NCBI GenBank assembly: GCA_031262625.1
Contig: JAISHJ010000093.1
Location: 1-11,516, forward strand
Source of the DNA: Ruminococcus sp.
Lineage (GTDB): Bacteria; Bacillota; Clostridia; Oscillospirales; Ruminococcaceae
DNA length: 11,516 bases
Direction of reading: 5' to 3'
In this document: positions 5,743 through 11,516 of the stretch, piece by piece
How positions within the stretch are numbered: position 1 is the first letter of the stretch
How the letters are laid out: the number at the start of each line of letters is the position of its first letter
Translations under genes and position numbers: made by a program
Notes under the pieces: generated by a model
Databases searched by the model: none
What the model saw: the letters and a program-made list of their open reading frames with translations, nothing else
Told to the model about the DNA's origin: nothing

Positions 5743-6075
5743 TTAGTAAACTATACGTGAATTTGTACACCAGTATGAGCCGAACTTATATACAGAAGAA
5801 GCGCAGTTTGAGCAAAAATTATTTGAAGGATTCTTTATTTCGGGGCTAAAAAGTCCGCAGTACGCAGCTGCCGCAGCCTCGTTAATTATTTCGATTTTAT
5901 GGTCTTTAACCATACCGAAACAGTCCGGAAGATTTGTTTTTTGGGTACAGTCATTAGCGCCGCCGGCAATGTTCGCAAGTTCATCTTCGGAAAGGGCTAA
6001 GTATTTTTCGGCTTGCGATTCGGTGAGAGTTATTCCGCGCTCGGCGGCTTTTTTTATAAGAGTTTCTTTTTTCAT
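5743..6075 (-). CDS. Array member 7: GG-leader Cys-rich protein
   Basis: A 110-aa protein whose leader has ALSEDELANIAGG (GG at 38-39) instead of LSDEEL. Cysteines are C43, C52, C73 in YCGLF, C88-x2-C91 in FCSNCASS, and C103 in WCTNSRIVY. An alanine-rich stretch (NEAAAAAYC, 65-73) precedes the first skeleton cysteine. The SD AGAGGA overlaps the stop codon of member 6, so termination and reinitiation are close. It keeps CTN at the end but has Tyr rather than Trp at the C-terminus. Confidence 0.8.
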   Translation of the reverse strand: MKKETLIKKAAERGITLTESQAEKYLALSEDELANIAGGANDCTQKTNLPDCFGMVKDHKIEIINEAAAAAYCGLFSPEIKNPSNNFCSNCASSVYKFGSYWCTNSRIVY

Positions 6076-6086
6076 AAACTATCCTC

Positions 6087-6386
6087 TTAAAAGGTTTCTT
6101 GATTTTTGCAATAATAAATCCATTCATATTTTTCGAGGATGCTCTCGGAATGTTCACAGACCCGACAGTTTGCTTCCACACCGAGTCTGCCCGGCACAAA
6201 GTACTTGCAACCGGGTGCTTCATTGACGAAAAGCCGTCTTCCGTCTTTCACTCTGCCGCAGTCGTTTGTGCCGCCCGCGATATTTGCAAGTTCCTCATCA
6301 GAAAGGTTTAAGTATTTTTCCGCCTGCATTTCATCAAGAGTTATTCCGTGCTCGGCGGCTTTTTTTATAAGCGTTTCTTTTTTCAT
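6087..6386 (-). CDS. Array member 6: GG-leader Cys-rich protein
   Basis: A 99-aa protein, leader ending NIAGG (38-39). The core is C43, C60 in CKYFVPG, C74-x2-C77 in CRVCEHSES and C93 in YYCKNQETF. The final motif is CKN rather than CTN, with Phe in the Trp position. The segment after GG is basic (GRVKDGRRLF). CGGAG precedes the ATG at 6386 by 9 nt. Only 11 nt separate its stop from the start of member 7. Confidence 0.8.
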   Translation of the reverse strand: MKKETLIKKAAEHGITLDEMQAEKYLNLSDEELANIAGGTNDCGRVKDGRRLFVNEAPGCKYFVPGRLGVEANCRVCEHSESILEKYEWIYYCKNQETF

Positions 6387-6404
6387 AAAAACTCCGTAAA
6401 AAAA

Positions 6405-6710
6405 TTATTTCCACGCCGCTTCGTTGGTACAGTAAAGCGTAAAACTGCTCCCCGCCCAGTCGTCGCGTTCTGAATCTGCGTGCGCACAGTTATAACAAGT
6501 ACGGACAGTGCCGTCATTGCAGAGGACATAGTAGATGCAATTTATCGCTTTTTTGGGATCCACTTTTTGTTTGAATCCGCAGGGACCGGAGCCGCCGCTT
6601 GCAATATTTTCAAGTTCTTCATCCGAAAGGTTTATGTATTTTTCCGCCTGTGTCTCATCAAGCGTTATTCCGCGCTCGGCGGCTTTTTTGATAAGGTCTT
6701 CTTTTTTCAT
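6405..6710 (-). CDS. Array member 5: GG-leader Cys-rich protein
   Basis: A 101-aa protein, leader ending IASGG (39-40). Cysteines are C44, C58 in CIYY, C64, C72-x2-C75 in TCYNCAHADS and C94 in YCTNEAAWK. It is a close consensus member with one additional cysteine in the first spacer. The first 44 nt of the gene are identical to those of members 4 and 13. AGGTGA lies 7 nt upstream of the ATG. The 40-nt gap between member 4 and this gene is one of the longest in the array and holds nothing recognisable. Confidence 0.8.
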   Translation of the reverse strand: MKKEDLIKKAAERGITLDETQAEKYINLSDEELENIASGGSGPCGFKQKVDPKKAINCIYYVLCNDGTVRTCYNCAHADSERDDWAGSSFTLYCTNEAAWK

Positions 6711-6750
6711 GATTTCACCTATATCAGAGTAATTTCGCTTTTTAGTTGCT

Positions 6751-7140
6751 TTATACTTTTTCTATCGGCTCTGTACTGTTATAATACCTTGCTAAATACT
6801 CCGGGGTTTGTCTGTAATCTAAAATGTGCTGAACAGCGGAAAGCGAATAACAGAGGATACATTCTCTATAACCCGGTGTATTCTCATATTTATCTGCGTT
6901 TGCACAATGAAAACACGATATTTCCGACGATGAGCCTTTAAATTCAAAATATGGGCAGCCGTCTGCTTCTTCGCCGTAAACAGTGAGACCGTAGTTGCTG
7001 TTGTATCTCGCGCACTTCCCGCCCGCGATGTCAAGGTTCGCGAGTTCTTCGTCCGAAAGGCTTATGTATTTATCCGCCTGTGTTTCATCAATGGTTATTC
7101 CGCGCTCGGCGGCTTTTTTGATAAGGTCTTCTTTTTTCAT
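6751..7140 (-). CDS. Array member 4: GG-leader Cys-rich protein with C-terminal tail
   Basis: A 129-aa protein. The start at ATG 7140 is set by GGAGGAAAAGCC and by paralog alignment; a longer frame to 7251 overlaps member 3. The leader ends DIAGG (40-41). Cysteines are C43, C62 in CPYFEF, C76-x2-C79 in CFHCANADK, then C94-x2-C97 (a second CxxC, so the last skeleton cysteine is doubled). It alone carries a long cysteine-free tail (residues 98-129, rich in Tyr, Ile and Leu). The tail may be an added helix or segment removed in maturation; neither can be shown here. Confidence 0.8.
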   Translation of the reverse strand: MKKEDLIKKAAERGITIDETQADKYISLSDEELANLDIAGGKCARYNSNYGLTVYGEEADGCPYFEFKGSSSEISCFHCANADKYENTPGYRECILCYSLSAVQHILDYRQTPEYLARYYNSTEPIEKV

Positions 7141-7162
7141 GGCTTTTCCTCCTGCGAAATTT

Positions 7163-7510
7163 TTACACATACCGTGCGAATAAAACCATTCTGTTAACTT
7201 CGGTATTTGAGCAGAAAATTTGCCCGGTTTCATAATTACCGTAGAAGTCACATGACCAGCAGTTTTTCTTCATGCCCGGCATTTGATTTGCTGCGTGCCA
7301 ATTGCCGCATATCATTGCGGCAATATCGGCGTTATTTATCAAAGCAAACGAATCATCGTACACCATTTCTCCGAATACAGGGGTGCGCCCTGCGCCGCCG
7401 GCTATGGTGTCAAGCTCTTCGTCTGAAAGTTTTACGTATTTTTCAACCTGTGCTTCATCAATGGTTATTCCGCGCTCATGCGCTTTCGCGATAAGTTCTT
7501 CCTTTTTCAT
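7163..7510 (-). CDS. Array member 3: GG-leader protein, four-Cys core
   Basis: A 115-aa protein. The leader is slightly diverged (LIAKAHERGITIDEAQVEKY) and ends TIAGG (38-39). It lacks the cysteine just after GG, leaving exactly the four skeleton residues C68 (CGNW), C84-x2-C87 (CWSCDFY) and C100 (FCSN). That makes it the best evidence for which cysteines matter. TPVFGEMVYDDSFALINNAD before the first Cys resembles the core of members 1 and 2, as does the hydrophobic end (VLFARYV). SD GGAGGGC precedes the ATG. Confidence 0.8.
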   Translation of the reverse strand: MKKEELIAKAHERGITIDEAQVEKYVKLSDEELDTIAGGAGRTPVFGEMVYDDSFALINNADIAAMICGNWHAANQMPGMKKNCWSCDFYGNYETGQIFCSNTEVNRMVLFARYV

Positions 7511-7526
7511 TCTTGCCCTCCGTGAA

Positions 7527-7892
7527 TTATATTACTCGTGAGAATCTGACTTTTGCAACAAGGCGAGGATTATAGCAAACATCCATGACACGCCCGTTTT
7601 TACCTATTACTAAGCGTGTTCTGCACAGGGTACAGTTTGTGACGGTTGCTCCGTCGAGGGGGCTCGCAAATTCGCAGGACGCTGCTGCTCTGTCGAGGTC
7701 ATTTATTACAATTAAGTCGCTGGGGGATAAATCGTCGCCGAAAACGCGTGTGTCTGCGGGAGGGTCTCCGCATCCGCCGCCGGCAATATTCGCAAGTTCT
7801 TCATCCGAAAGATGTAAAAGCTTTTCCGCTGCTGTCTCGTCAATATCTATTCCGCGTTCGGCGGCTTTTTTGATAAGTTCTTCTTTTTTCAT
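7527..7892 (-). CDS. Array member 2: GG-leader protein, paralog of member 1
   Basis: A 121-aa protein. The leader differs at several normally fixed positions (GIDIDETAAEKLLHLSD) and ends IAGGG (38-40). The core shares CGDPP-DTRVFGD, IVIND, DG-VTNC-x2-C and the end KVRFSRVI with member 1. The two cores are therefore recent duplicates that have kept function, while other cores in the array vary freely. Cysteines are C41, C73 (CEF), C87-x2-C90 and C106 (CYN). Both this gene and member 3 have the same GGAGGGCAAGA leader, so the duplicated unit included the ribosome binding site. Confidence 0.82.
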   Translation of the reverse strand: MKKEELIKKAAERGIDIDETAAEKLLHLSDEELANIAGGGCGDPPADTRVFGDDLSPSDLIVINDLDRAAASCEFASPLDGATVTNCTLCRTRLVIGKNGRVMDVCYNPRLVAKVRFSRVI

Positions 7893-7908
7893 TCTTGCCC
7901 TCCGCGAA

Positions 7909-8286
7909 TTATATTACTCTTGAAAATCTAACCTTATTAACCAAACCGAAATTATAACAGATGTTATGTGTCTTCCATGTTCTCATATCGGTTGCAGACG
8001 TATAGCACTGACAGTTAGAGCAATTTGTAACAGGATTTCCGTCTATGCTGTGGGTGAAATCACAATATTGGGGCGCACGGGCGGCATCGTTTATAACAAT
8101 TACCGAACTCGGCTCTAAAATGTCGCCGAAAACGCGTGTGTCTTCGGGAGGGTCTCCGCAGCCGCCGCCTGCTAAGTTTAGGTTCTCAAGTTCTTCATCC
8201 GAAAGGGTTGAGAATTTTTCCGCTTGTTCTTCCGTTATAGAATAGCCCTGTTCCGCTGCTTTTTTAATTATAAATTCTTTTTTCAA
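7909..8286 (-). CDS. Array member 1: GG-leader protein with TTG start overlapping purN
   Basis: A 125-aa protein, the purN-proximal member. The start is TTG (8286-8284), sharing TTGA with the purN stop. Its SD GGAGGAA is inside the codons for purN's Leu-Glu-Glu, so the gene is tied to purN translation. The leader is diverged (FIIKKAAEQGYSITEE) and ends LAGGG (40-42). Cysteines are C43, C75 (CDF), C89-x2-C92, C94 and C110 (CYN). The core matches member 2 over most of its length, including the C-terminal VRFSRVI. The rare start codon suggests lower output than for the following genes. Confidence 0.8.
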   Translation of the reverse strand: MKKEFIIKKAAEQGYSITEEQAEKFSTLSDEELENLNLAGGGCGDPPEDTRVFGDILEPSSVIVINDAARAPQYCDFTHSIDGNPVTNCSNCQCYTSATDMRTWKTHNICYNFGLVNKVRFSRVI

Positions 8287-8885
8287 GACCGTTCCTCCAA
8301 ACTTTTACATAGCATTTCTGCCGCTCTCGGCAGTATTACCCATTCTGCTTCTTCCATCACGCGTTTTTGCAAAGTCTCCGCGGTATCGTCTTCCTTAACT
8401 TCTACCGCTTTTTGGAGCAGTATCGGTCCGCCGTCGCACTCGGGCGTTACAATATGTACAGTCGCGCCGGTAATCTTTACACCGCGCTTTAGGGCTTCTT
8501 CATGCACTTTCAGCCCATAGTAGCCCACTCCGCAAAAACTCGGAATCAATGAGGGGTGGACGTTAATTATCCGCCCTTTGAAGCTTTCGCAGAAGCTGTC
8601 GTCAAGGACTGTCATAAACCCTGCAAGGACTACTAAGTCGATAGCTTCTTCCTGCAATATTTCTTCAAGCTTATCGGAATATATTCTAACATCGGAATAT
8701 TCCTTCCGATTATGTACGTAAGTTTTTATCCCCGCTTTTTCTGCGCGCGAAAGCGCAAAAACTCCCGGCTTGCTCGAAATCACAATCGAAATCTCGCCGG
8801 AAGTTATTACGCCCGAAGCAGCAGCATCTATTAAAGCCTGCAAATTTGTTCCGCCGCCGGAAACTAAAACTGCTATTTTTTTCAT
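8283..8885 (-). CDS. purN: Phosphoribosylglycinamide formyltransferase (GART)
   Basis: A 200-aa enzyme that formylates GAR using 10-formyl-THF, the third step of purine synthesis. It begins with the Rossmann-type glycine motif SGGGTNLQAL (9-18). The catalytic residues are in INVHPSLIPSF (N108, H110) and CDGGPILLQ (D151). Length is near that of E. coli PurN (212). An ATGA overlap joins its start to the purM stop, and TTGA joins its stop to the first gene of the small-protein array. The SD is weak (AAAGGG in the purM end), fitting translational coupling. Nothing essential appears missing. Confidence 0.95.
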   Translation of the reverse strand: MKKIAVLVSGGGTNLQALIDAAASGVITSGEISIVISSKPGVFALSRAEKAGIKTYVHNRKEYSDVRIYSDKLEEILQEEAIDLVVLAGFMTVLDDSFCESFKGRIINVHPSLIPSFCGVGYYGLKVHEEALKRGVKITGATVHIVTPECDGGPILLQKAVEVKEDDTAETLQKRVMEEAEWVILPRAAEMLCKSLEERS

Positions 8886-9916
8886 TCCGAAAGCCCTTTT
8901 ATAACAATTTTTTCAGAGCAATCACTAAGTTCACCGAGGATATATGCGCCTTCTAAACATTCGAGCGCGGAGTTTACGTCTTCTTTTTCGACGATTACTA
9001 CCATTCCGACACCCATATTGAAAGTGTTATACATATCGCGGAGGGGGATATTTCCTGTAGTCATTATGAGGTCGAAAATAGGAAGTGTTTTCACCGAATC
9101 GAGGTTTATATTTGCGCAGAGCCCGTCTTTTATCGCGCGCGGAATATTCTCGAAAAATCCGCCGCCTGTAATGTTAGCTATTCCTTTAACTTTTACTTTC
9201 GAGATAAGTTCAAGTACAGGCTTTACGTAAAGTTTTGTCGGTGTAAGGAGTGCTTCTCCTAAAGTTGTTCCGAGTTCTGAATAGTGGCGGGAGACATTCT
9301 GGTGGTTGAGAGCAAAAACCTTTCTGACAAGCGAAAAGCCGTTTGAATGAAGCCCTGACGACGGAAGCGCGATAAGAACGTCTCCCGCCTTTTGCTCATC
9401 GGAAGTTATCATCTTAGGTTTATCGACTATTCCTACCGCAAATCCTGCTATATCATACTCGTCTTCGGGATAAAACCCCGGCATTTCGGCAGTTTCTCCC
9501 CCGATTAAAGCGCATCCCGACTGCACACAGCCCTCTGCTACTCCTGCTACTATCTGCTCCGTCTTCTCGGGAATATTTTTCCCGCAGGCGATATAGTCAA
9601 GGAAGAAAAGCGGTTTCGCGCCAACGCAGATAATGTCATTCACGCACATTGCTACTGCATCTATCCCTATTGTATCGTGTTTCCCTGTCAAAAACGCCGC
9701 TTTTAGCTTCGTTCCCACGCCGTCCGTTCCCGACACAAGCACAGGCTCTGTCATTCCCGAAAAATCCGGCGCAAAAAGCCCGCCGAATCCGCCCAGTCCG
9801 CCTATAACTCCTTGTATCGCAGTCCTTGCGACGTGCTTTTTTATAAGTTCGTTCGACTTATATCCGGCGGTAACGTCTACGCCGGCTTCTTTATAACTTT
9901 CTGAAAAACTCTTCAT
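8882..9916 (-). CDS. purM: AIR synthetase (phosphoribosylformylglycinamidine cyclo-ligase)
   Basis: A 344-aa enzyme of the ATP-grasp-independent PurM/SelD/ThiL superfamily that makes aminoimidazole ribotide from FGAM with ATP. Visible blocks are the N-terminal YKEAGVDVTAGY (8-19), GTDGVGTK (63-70), MCVNDI (90-95) and LIGGETAEMPG (137-147). The start is ATG 9916, giving the family-typical N-terminus with AAGGAA upstream. An in-frame extension to 9982 would run through the -10 region of the promoter and is unrelated to the family. The gene is first behind its own consensus promoter and overlaps purN by 4 nt. Confidence 0.95.
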   Translation of the reverse strand: MKSFSESYKEAGVDVTAGYKSNELIKKHVARTAIQGVIGGLGGFGGLFAPDFSGMTEPVLVSGTDGVGTKLKAAFLTGKHDTIGIDAVAMCVNDIICVGAKPLFFLDYIACGKNIPEKTEQIVAGVAEGCVQSGCALIGGETAEMPGFYPEDEYDIAGFAVGIVDKPKMITSDEQKAGDVLIALPSSGLHSNGFSLVRKVFALNHQNVSRHYSELGTTLGEALLTPTKLYVKPVLELISKVKVKGIANITGGGFFENIPRAIKDGLCANINLDSVKTLPIFDLIMTTGNIPLRDMYNTFNMGVGMVVIVEKEDVNSALECLEGAYILGELSDCSEKIVIKGLSE

Positions 9917-9967
9917 CTGCTTTGTTTCCTTTTTATGACATTTATGTGTCGAAACTTTGTTAAATAT

Positions 9968-9996
9968 ATTATACAATTTCAAACTTAAAATGTCAA
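9968..9996 (-). promoter_or_regulatory. Consensus sigma-A promoter driving purM and everything downstream
   Basis: On the minus strand TTGACA (9996-9991), exactly 17 nt, then TATAAT (9973-9968): a perfect match to both housekeeping hexamers. The predicted transcript starts near 9961, about 45 nt before the purM ATG, in the 97-nt purF-purM gap. The 5' leader contains a small GACA-N6-TGTC inverted repeat that could be an operator or be chance. It would let purM, purN, the small-protein array, purO and purH be transcribed without purF. Confidence 0.85.
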
Positions 9997-10013
9997 GCTA
10001 TTTTATAAATAAT

Positions 10014-11435
10014 TTACGTTAATTTATATTCAAATTTATCCTTAGGAAGTTCATCCGGCACGGGGATTGCATAATTTCCTGAGAAGCAAGCATCGCAGAG
10101 CGAATATTTCGCGCCTTCCGCAAGCTTGTTTACATTTTCTATTGAGAGAAAACCTAAAGTGTCCGCGCCGATTTGCGCTCTTATTCCGTTTAAGTCCATC
10201 TTGCAGGCGATAAGGTTTTCTCTTGAGTCTATGTCTGTCCCGAAGAAGCAGGGGTTTTTGAAAGGAGGGCTTGAAATACGCACGTGTATTTCTTTCGCTC
10301 CGGCTTCGCGGATAAGATTAATTATTCTTCGCGAAGTCGTTCCGCGGACGATACTGTCGTCAACGAGGATTACTCTCTTGTCGCGCACAGTGTCCGAAAG
10401 CGCGTTTAGCTTTATCCTTACACTGTCGGTGCGGTCGGTCTGTGTCGGCTGAATAAAGGTTCTCCCTACATAGCGGTTTTTTATGAAGCCTACCCCATAG
10501 GGTATCCCGGAAGCTCTCGAAAGTCCCAGCGCGGCATCTAATCCGCTGTCGGGTACGCCGATTACTACGTCAGCGTCGATCGGGTATTCCTGCCATAAGT
10601 ACTCCCCGGCACGAAGTCTCGCCTTATGGACACTCGCCCCCGAAATTACAGAATCCGGGCGCGCAAAATATACATACTCGAACACGCAGAGCGAAGGCTT
10701 GCATTTCCCCACATGAGTAGTTATGCTCCTAACGCCGCCCTCGTCGATTATTACTATCTCGCCCGGCTCAATATCGCGTATAAACTTCGCTCCTATAGTG
10801 TCAAAAGCACAGGTCTCGGATGCAATTACAAACGCCTGCTCACCGAGCTTCCCTAAGGAAAGCGGTCTGAAACCGTGCGGGTCTCGACAGGCGATAAGCT
10901 TTTTAGGCGACATAATTACAAGCGAATACGCACCTTGTAATTTCTCCATCGCCCTCTCAACCGCTTCCTCTATAGAAGGCATTTTAAGCCGCATTTCAGT
11001 TACAGCATAAGAGATAACCTCGCTGTCATTAGTAGAGTGAAATATCCCCCCGCGCTCCTCATACTCATGCCTAAGTTCCGTAGCATTAACAAGGTTCCCA
11101 TTATGTGCAATCGCAAGCGGACCCTTCATATGCCTGACAACCATAGGCTGTATATTAGCCCTCGAAGCCGCACCGGTCGTCGAATATCTCACATGACCAA
11201 CCGCGATATTCCCATGCCCGATCTTCCCAAGCTGCTCCCGTGTAAATACATCATGCACCAACCCCTCGTCCTTATGATAAGAGAACACCCCCTTATCATT
11301 AACTACAATCCCGCAAGCCTCCTGCCCCCGGTGCTGCAAGGCATATAGCCCCAAATATGTCTGCACCGCAACATCCGCAGTAACATCCGAATATACCCCG
11401 AATACCCCGCACTCTTCATGTATAGAATCTCTCAT
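10014..11435 (-). CDS. purF: Amidophosphoribosyltransferase
   Basis: A 473-aa enzyme that commits PRPP and glutamine to purine synthesis. The N-terminal nucleophile is C9 in EECGVFGVY, so an 8-residue propeptide must be removed, as in B. subtilis PurF. The Ntn glutaminase domain carries HVRYSTTG (81-88) and AHNGNLVN (110-117). The PRPP-binding loop is VILVDDSIVRGTTS (355-368). C250, C396, C447 and C450 match the four ligands of the 4Fe-4S cluster of the Bacillus type, so the enzyme is likely oxygen-labile and subject to turnover by oxidation. The ATG at 11435 gives the expected N-terminus. No SD is adjacent: a 62-nt palindromic element ends 6 nt before the start, and a G-rich SD-like tract lies on its far side. 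The operon may extend beyond the window. Confidence 0.96.
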   Translation of the reverse strand: MRDSIHEECGVFGVYSDVTADVAVQTYLGLYALQHRGQEACGIVVNDKGVFSYHKDEGLVHDVFTREQLGKIGHGNIAVGHVRYSTTGAASRANIQPMVVRHMKGPLAIAHNGNLVNATELRHEYEERGGIFHSTNDSEVISYAVTEMRLKMPSIEEAVERAMEKLQGAYSLVIMSPKKLIACRDPHGFRPLSLGKLGEQAFVIASETCAFDTIGAKFIRDIEPGEIVIIDEGGVRSITTHVGKCKPSLCVFEYVYFARPDSVISGASVHKARLRAGEYLWQEYPIDADVVIGVPDSGLDAALGLSRASGIPYGVGFIKNRYVGRTFIQPTQTDRTDSVRIKLNALSDTVRDKRVILVDDSIVRGTTSRRIINLIREAGAKEIHVRISSPPFKNPCFFGTDIDSRENLIACKMDLNGIRAQIGADTLGFLSIENVNKLAEGAKYSLCDACFSGNYAIPVPDELPKDKFEYKLT

Positions 11436-11441
11436 GGTACG

Positions 11442-11503
11442 TTGGGGGAGGGAGGAGCGGTGATAGTGTGGCGCTACGCCACACCCGCCCCTCCCTCCCC
11501 CAA
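11442..11503 (-). repeat. Dispersed palindromic repeat, copy 2, against the purF start
   Basis: TTGGGGGAGGGAGG (11442-11455) pairs perfectly with 11490-11503 (14-bp stem). Inside, GTGTGGCG-CTA-CGCCACAC (11466-11484) forms a second perfect 8-bp hairpin. It is the same family as 1111-1212 but in the opposite orientation and with one inner hairpin instead of two. On the mRNA it lies between GGAGGGAGGGGGT (11516-11504) and CGTACC-ATG, so folding would place the G-rich tract about 7 nt from the purF start. The window ends at 11516, so what precedes is unseen. Confidence 0.75.
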
Positions 11504-11516
11504 ACCCCCTCCCTCC

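Noticed and set aside
3857..7923. Many plus-strand open frames opposite the array, several with a recurrent SSSSERxxYFSAC-like stretch
   Set aside because: The recurrent peptide is the antisense translation of the conserved leader DNA. The frames lack SD sequences and alternate between frames, so they are shadows.
3292..8286. Regularly spaced repeats as a CRISPR array
   Set aside because: The repeats are about 120 bp, imperfect, coding and spaced about 330 bp apart, each with an SD and start codon. They are gene leaders, not CRISPR repeats.
9917..9982. Upstream start for purM
   Set aside because: It would place the start within the promoter -10 region and add 22 residues not found in PurM proteins.
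1111..11503. The two inverted repeats as ends of a composite transposon
   Set aside because: No transposase, no target duplication, and the enclosed genes are mainly core purine genes. A dispersed intergenic repeat explains the copies more simply.

Overview
The window looks like a piece of a low-to-medium GC Firmicutes genome, most likely a gut Clostridia (Ruminococcus/Oscillospiraceae-like) organism. Supporting signs are strong GGAGG ribosome binding sites, a textbook sigma-A promoter, a B. subtilis-type PurF with propeptide and Fe-S cysteines, and the pairing of a PurO-type IMP cyclohydrolase with a stand-alone AICAR transformylase. The taxonomic call is inference; there is no rRNA or other marker gene here.

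The right and left parts carry a minus-strand purine biosynthesis operon: purF (step 1), purM (step 5), purN (step 3), then, after a 5-kb interruption, purO (IMP cyclohydrolase, last step) and an AICAR-transformylase-only PurH. purM-purN and purN-array are joined by 4-nt stop/start overlaps. A perfect TTGACA-N17-TATAAT promoter sits in the 97-bp gap between purF and purM, so everything from purM leftward can be transcribed independently of purF.

The interruption (3292-8286) is the remarkable part: fourteen tandem small genes, all on the operon strand, encoding 92-130 aa proteins. Thirteen share a hydrophilic leader of about 40 residues (MKKE-LIKKAAERGIT...QAEKY..LSDEELxNxAGG) ending in a double glycine. 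It resembles the C-terminal half of Nif11-type RiPP leaders. After the GG the sequences diverge into cysteine-containing cores that keep one skeleton in 13 of 14: C-x2-aromatic, then about 13-20 residues, C-x2-C, then 10-19 residues, C. One member has swapped this core for a rubredoxin-like zinc ribbon. The fourteenth has a longer, divergent leader. The first gene starts with TTG inside the purN stop codon and takes its ribosome binding site from purN's last codons, so the array is physically built into the purine operon. No maturase, protease or transporter is in the window.

A second unexpected pattern is at the starts of purF and purH. Neither has a Shine-Dalgarno in the normal place. Each instead has a G-rich SD-like tract, then a strong hairpin, then 6-7 nt and the ATG, which suggests a hairpin-bridged ribosome binding site. 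The purF hairpin belongs to a dispersed palindromic repeat; a second, inverted copy lies downstream of purH (1111-1212).

The left end (1-1240) holds the tail of a plus-strand gene, a diiron ferritin-like protein, a 56-aa two-helix membrane protein, two nearly identical terminators and repeat DNA.
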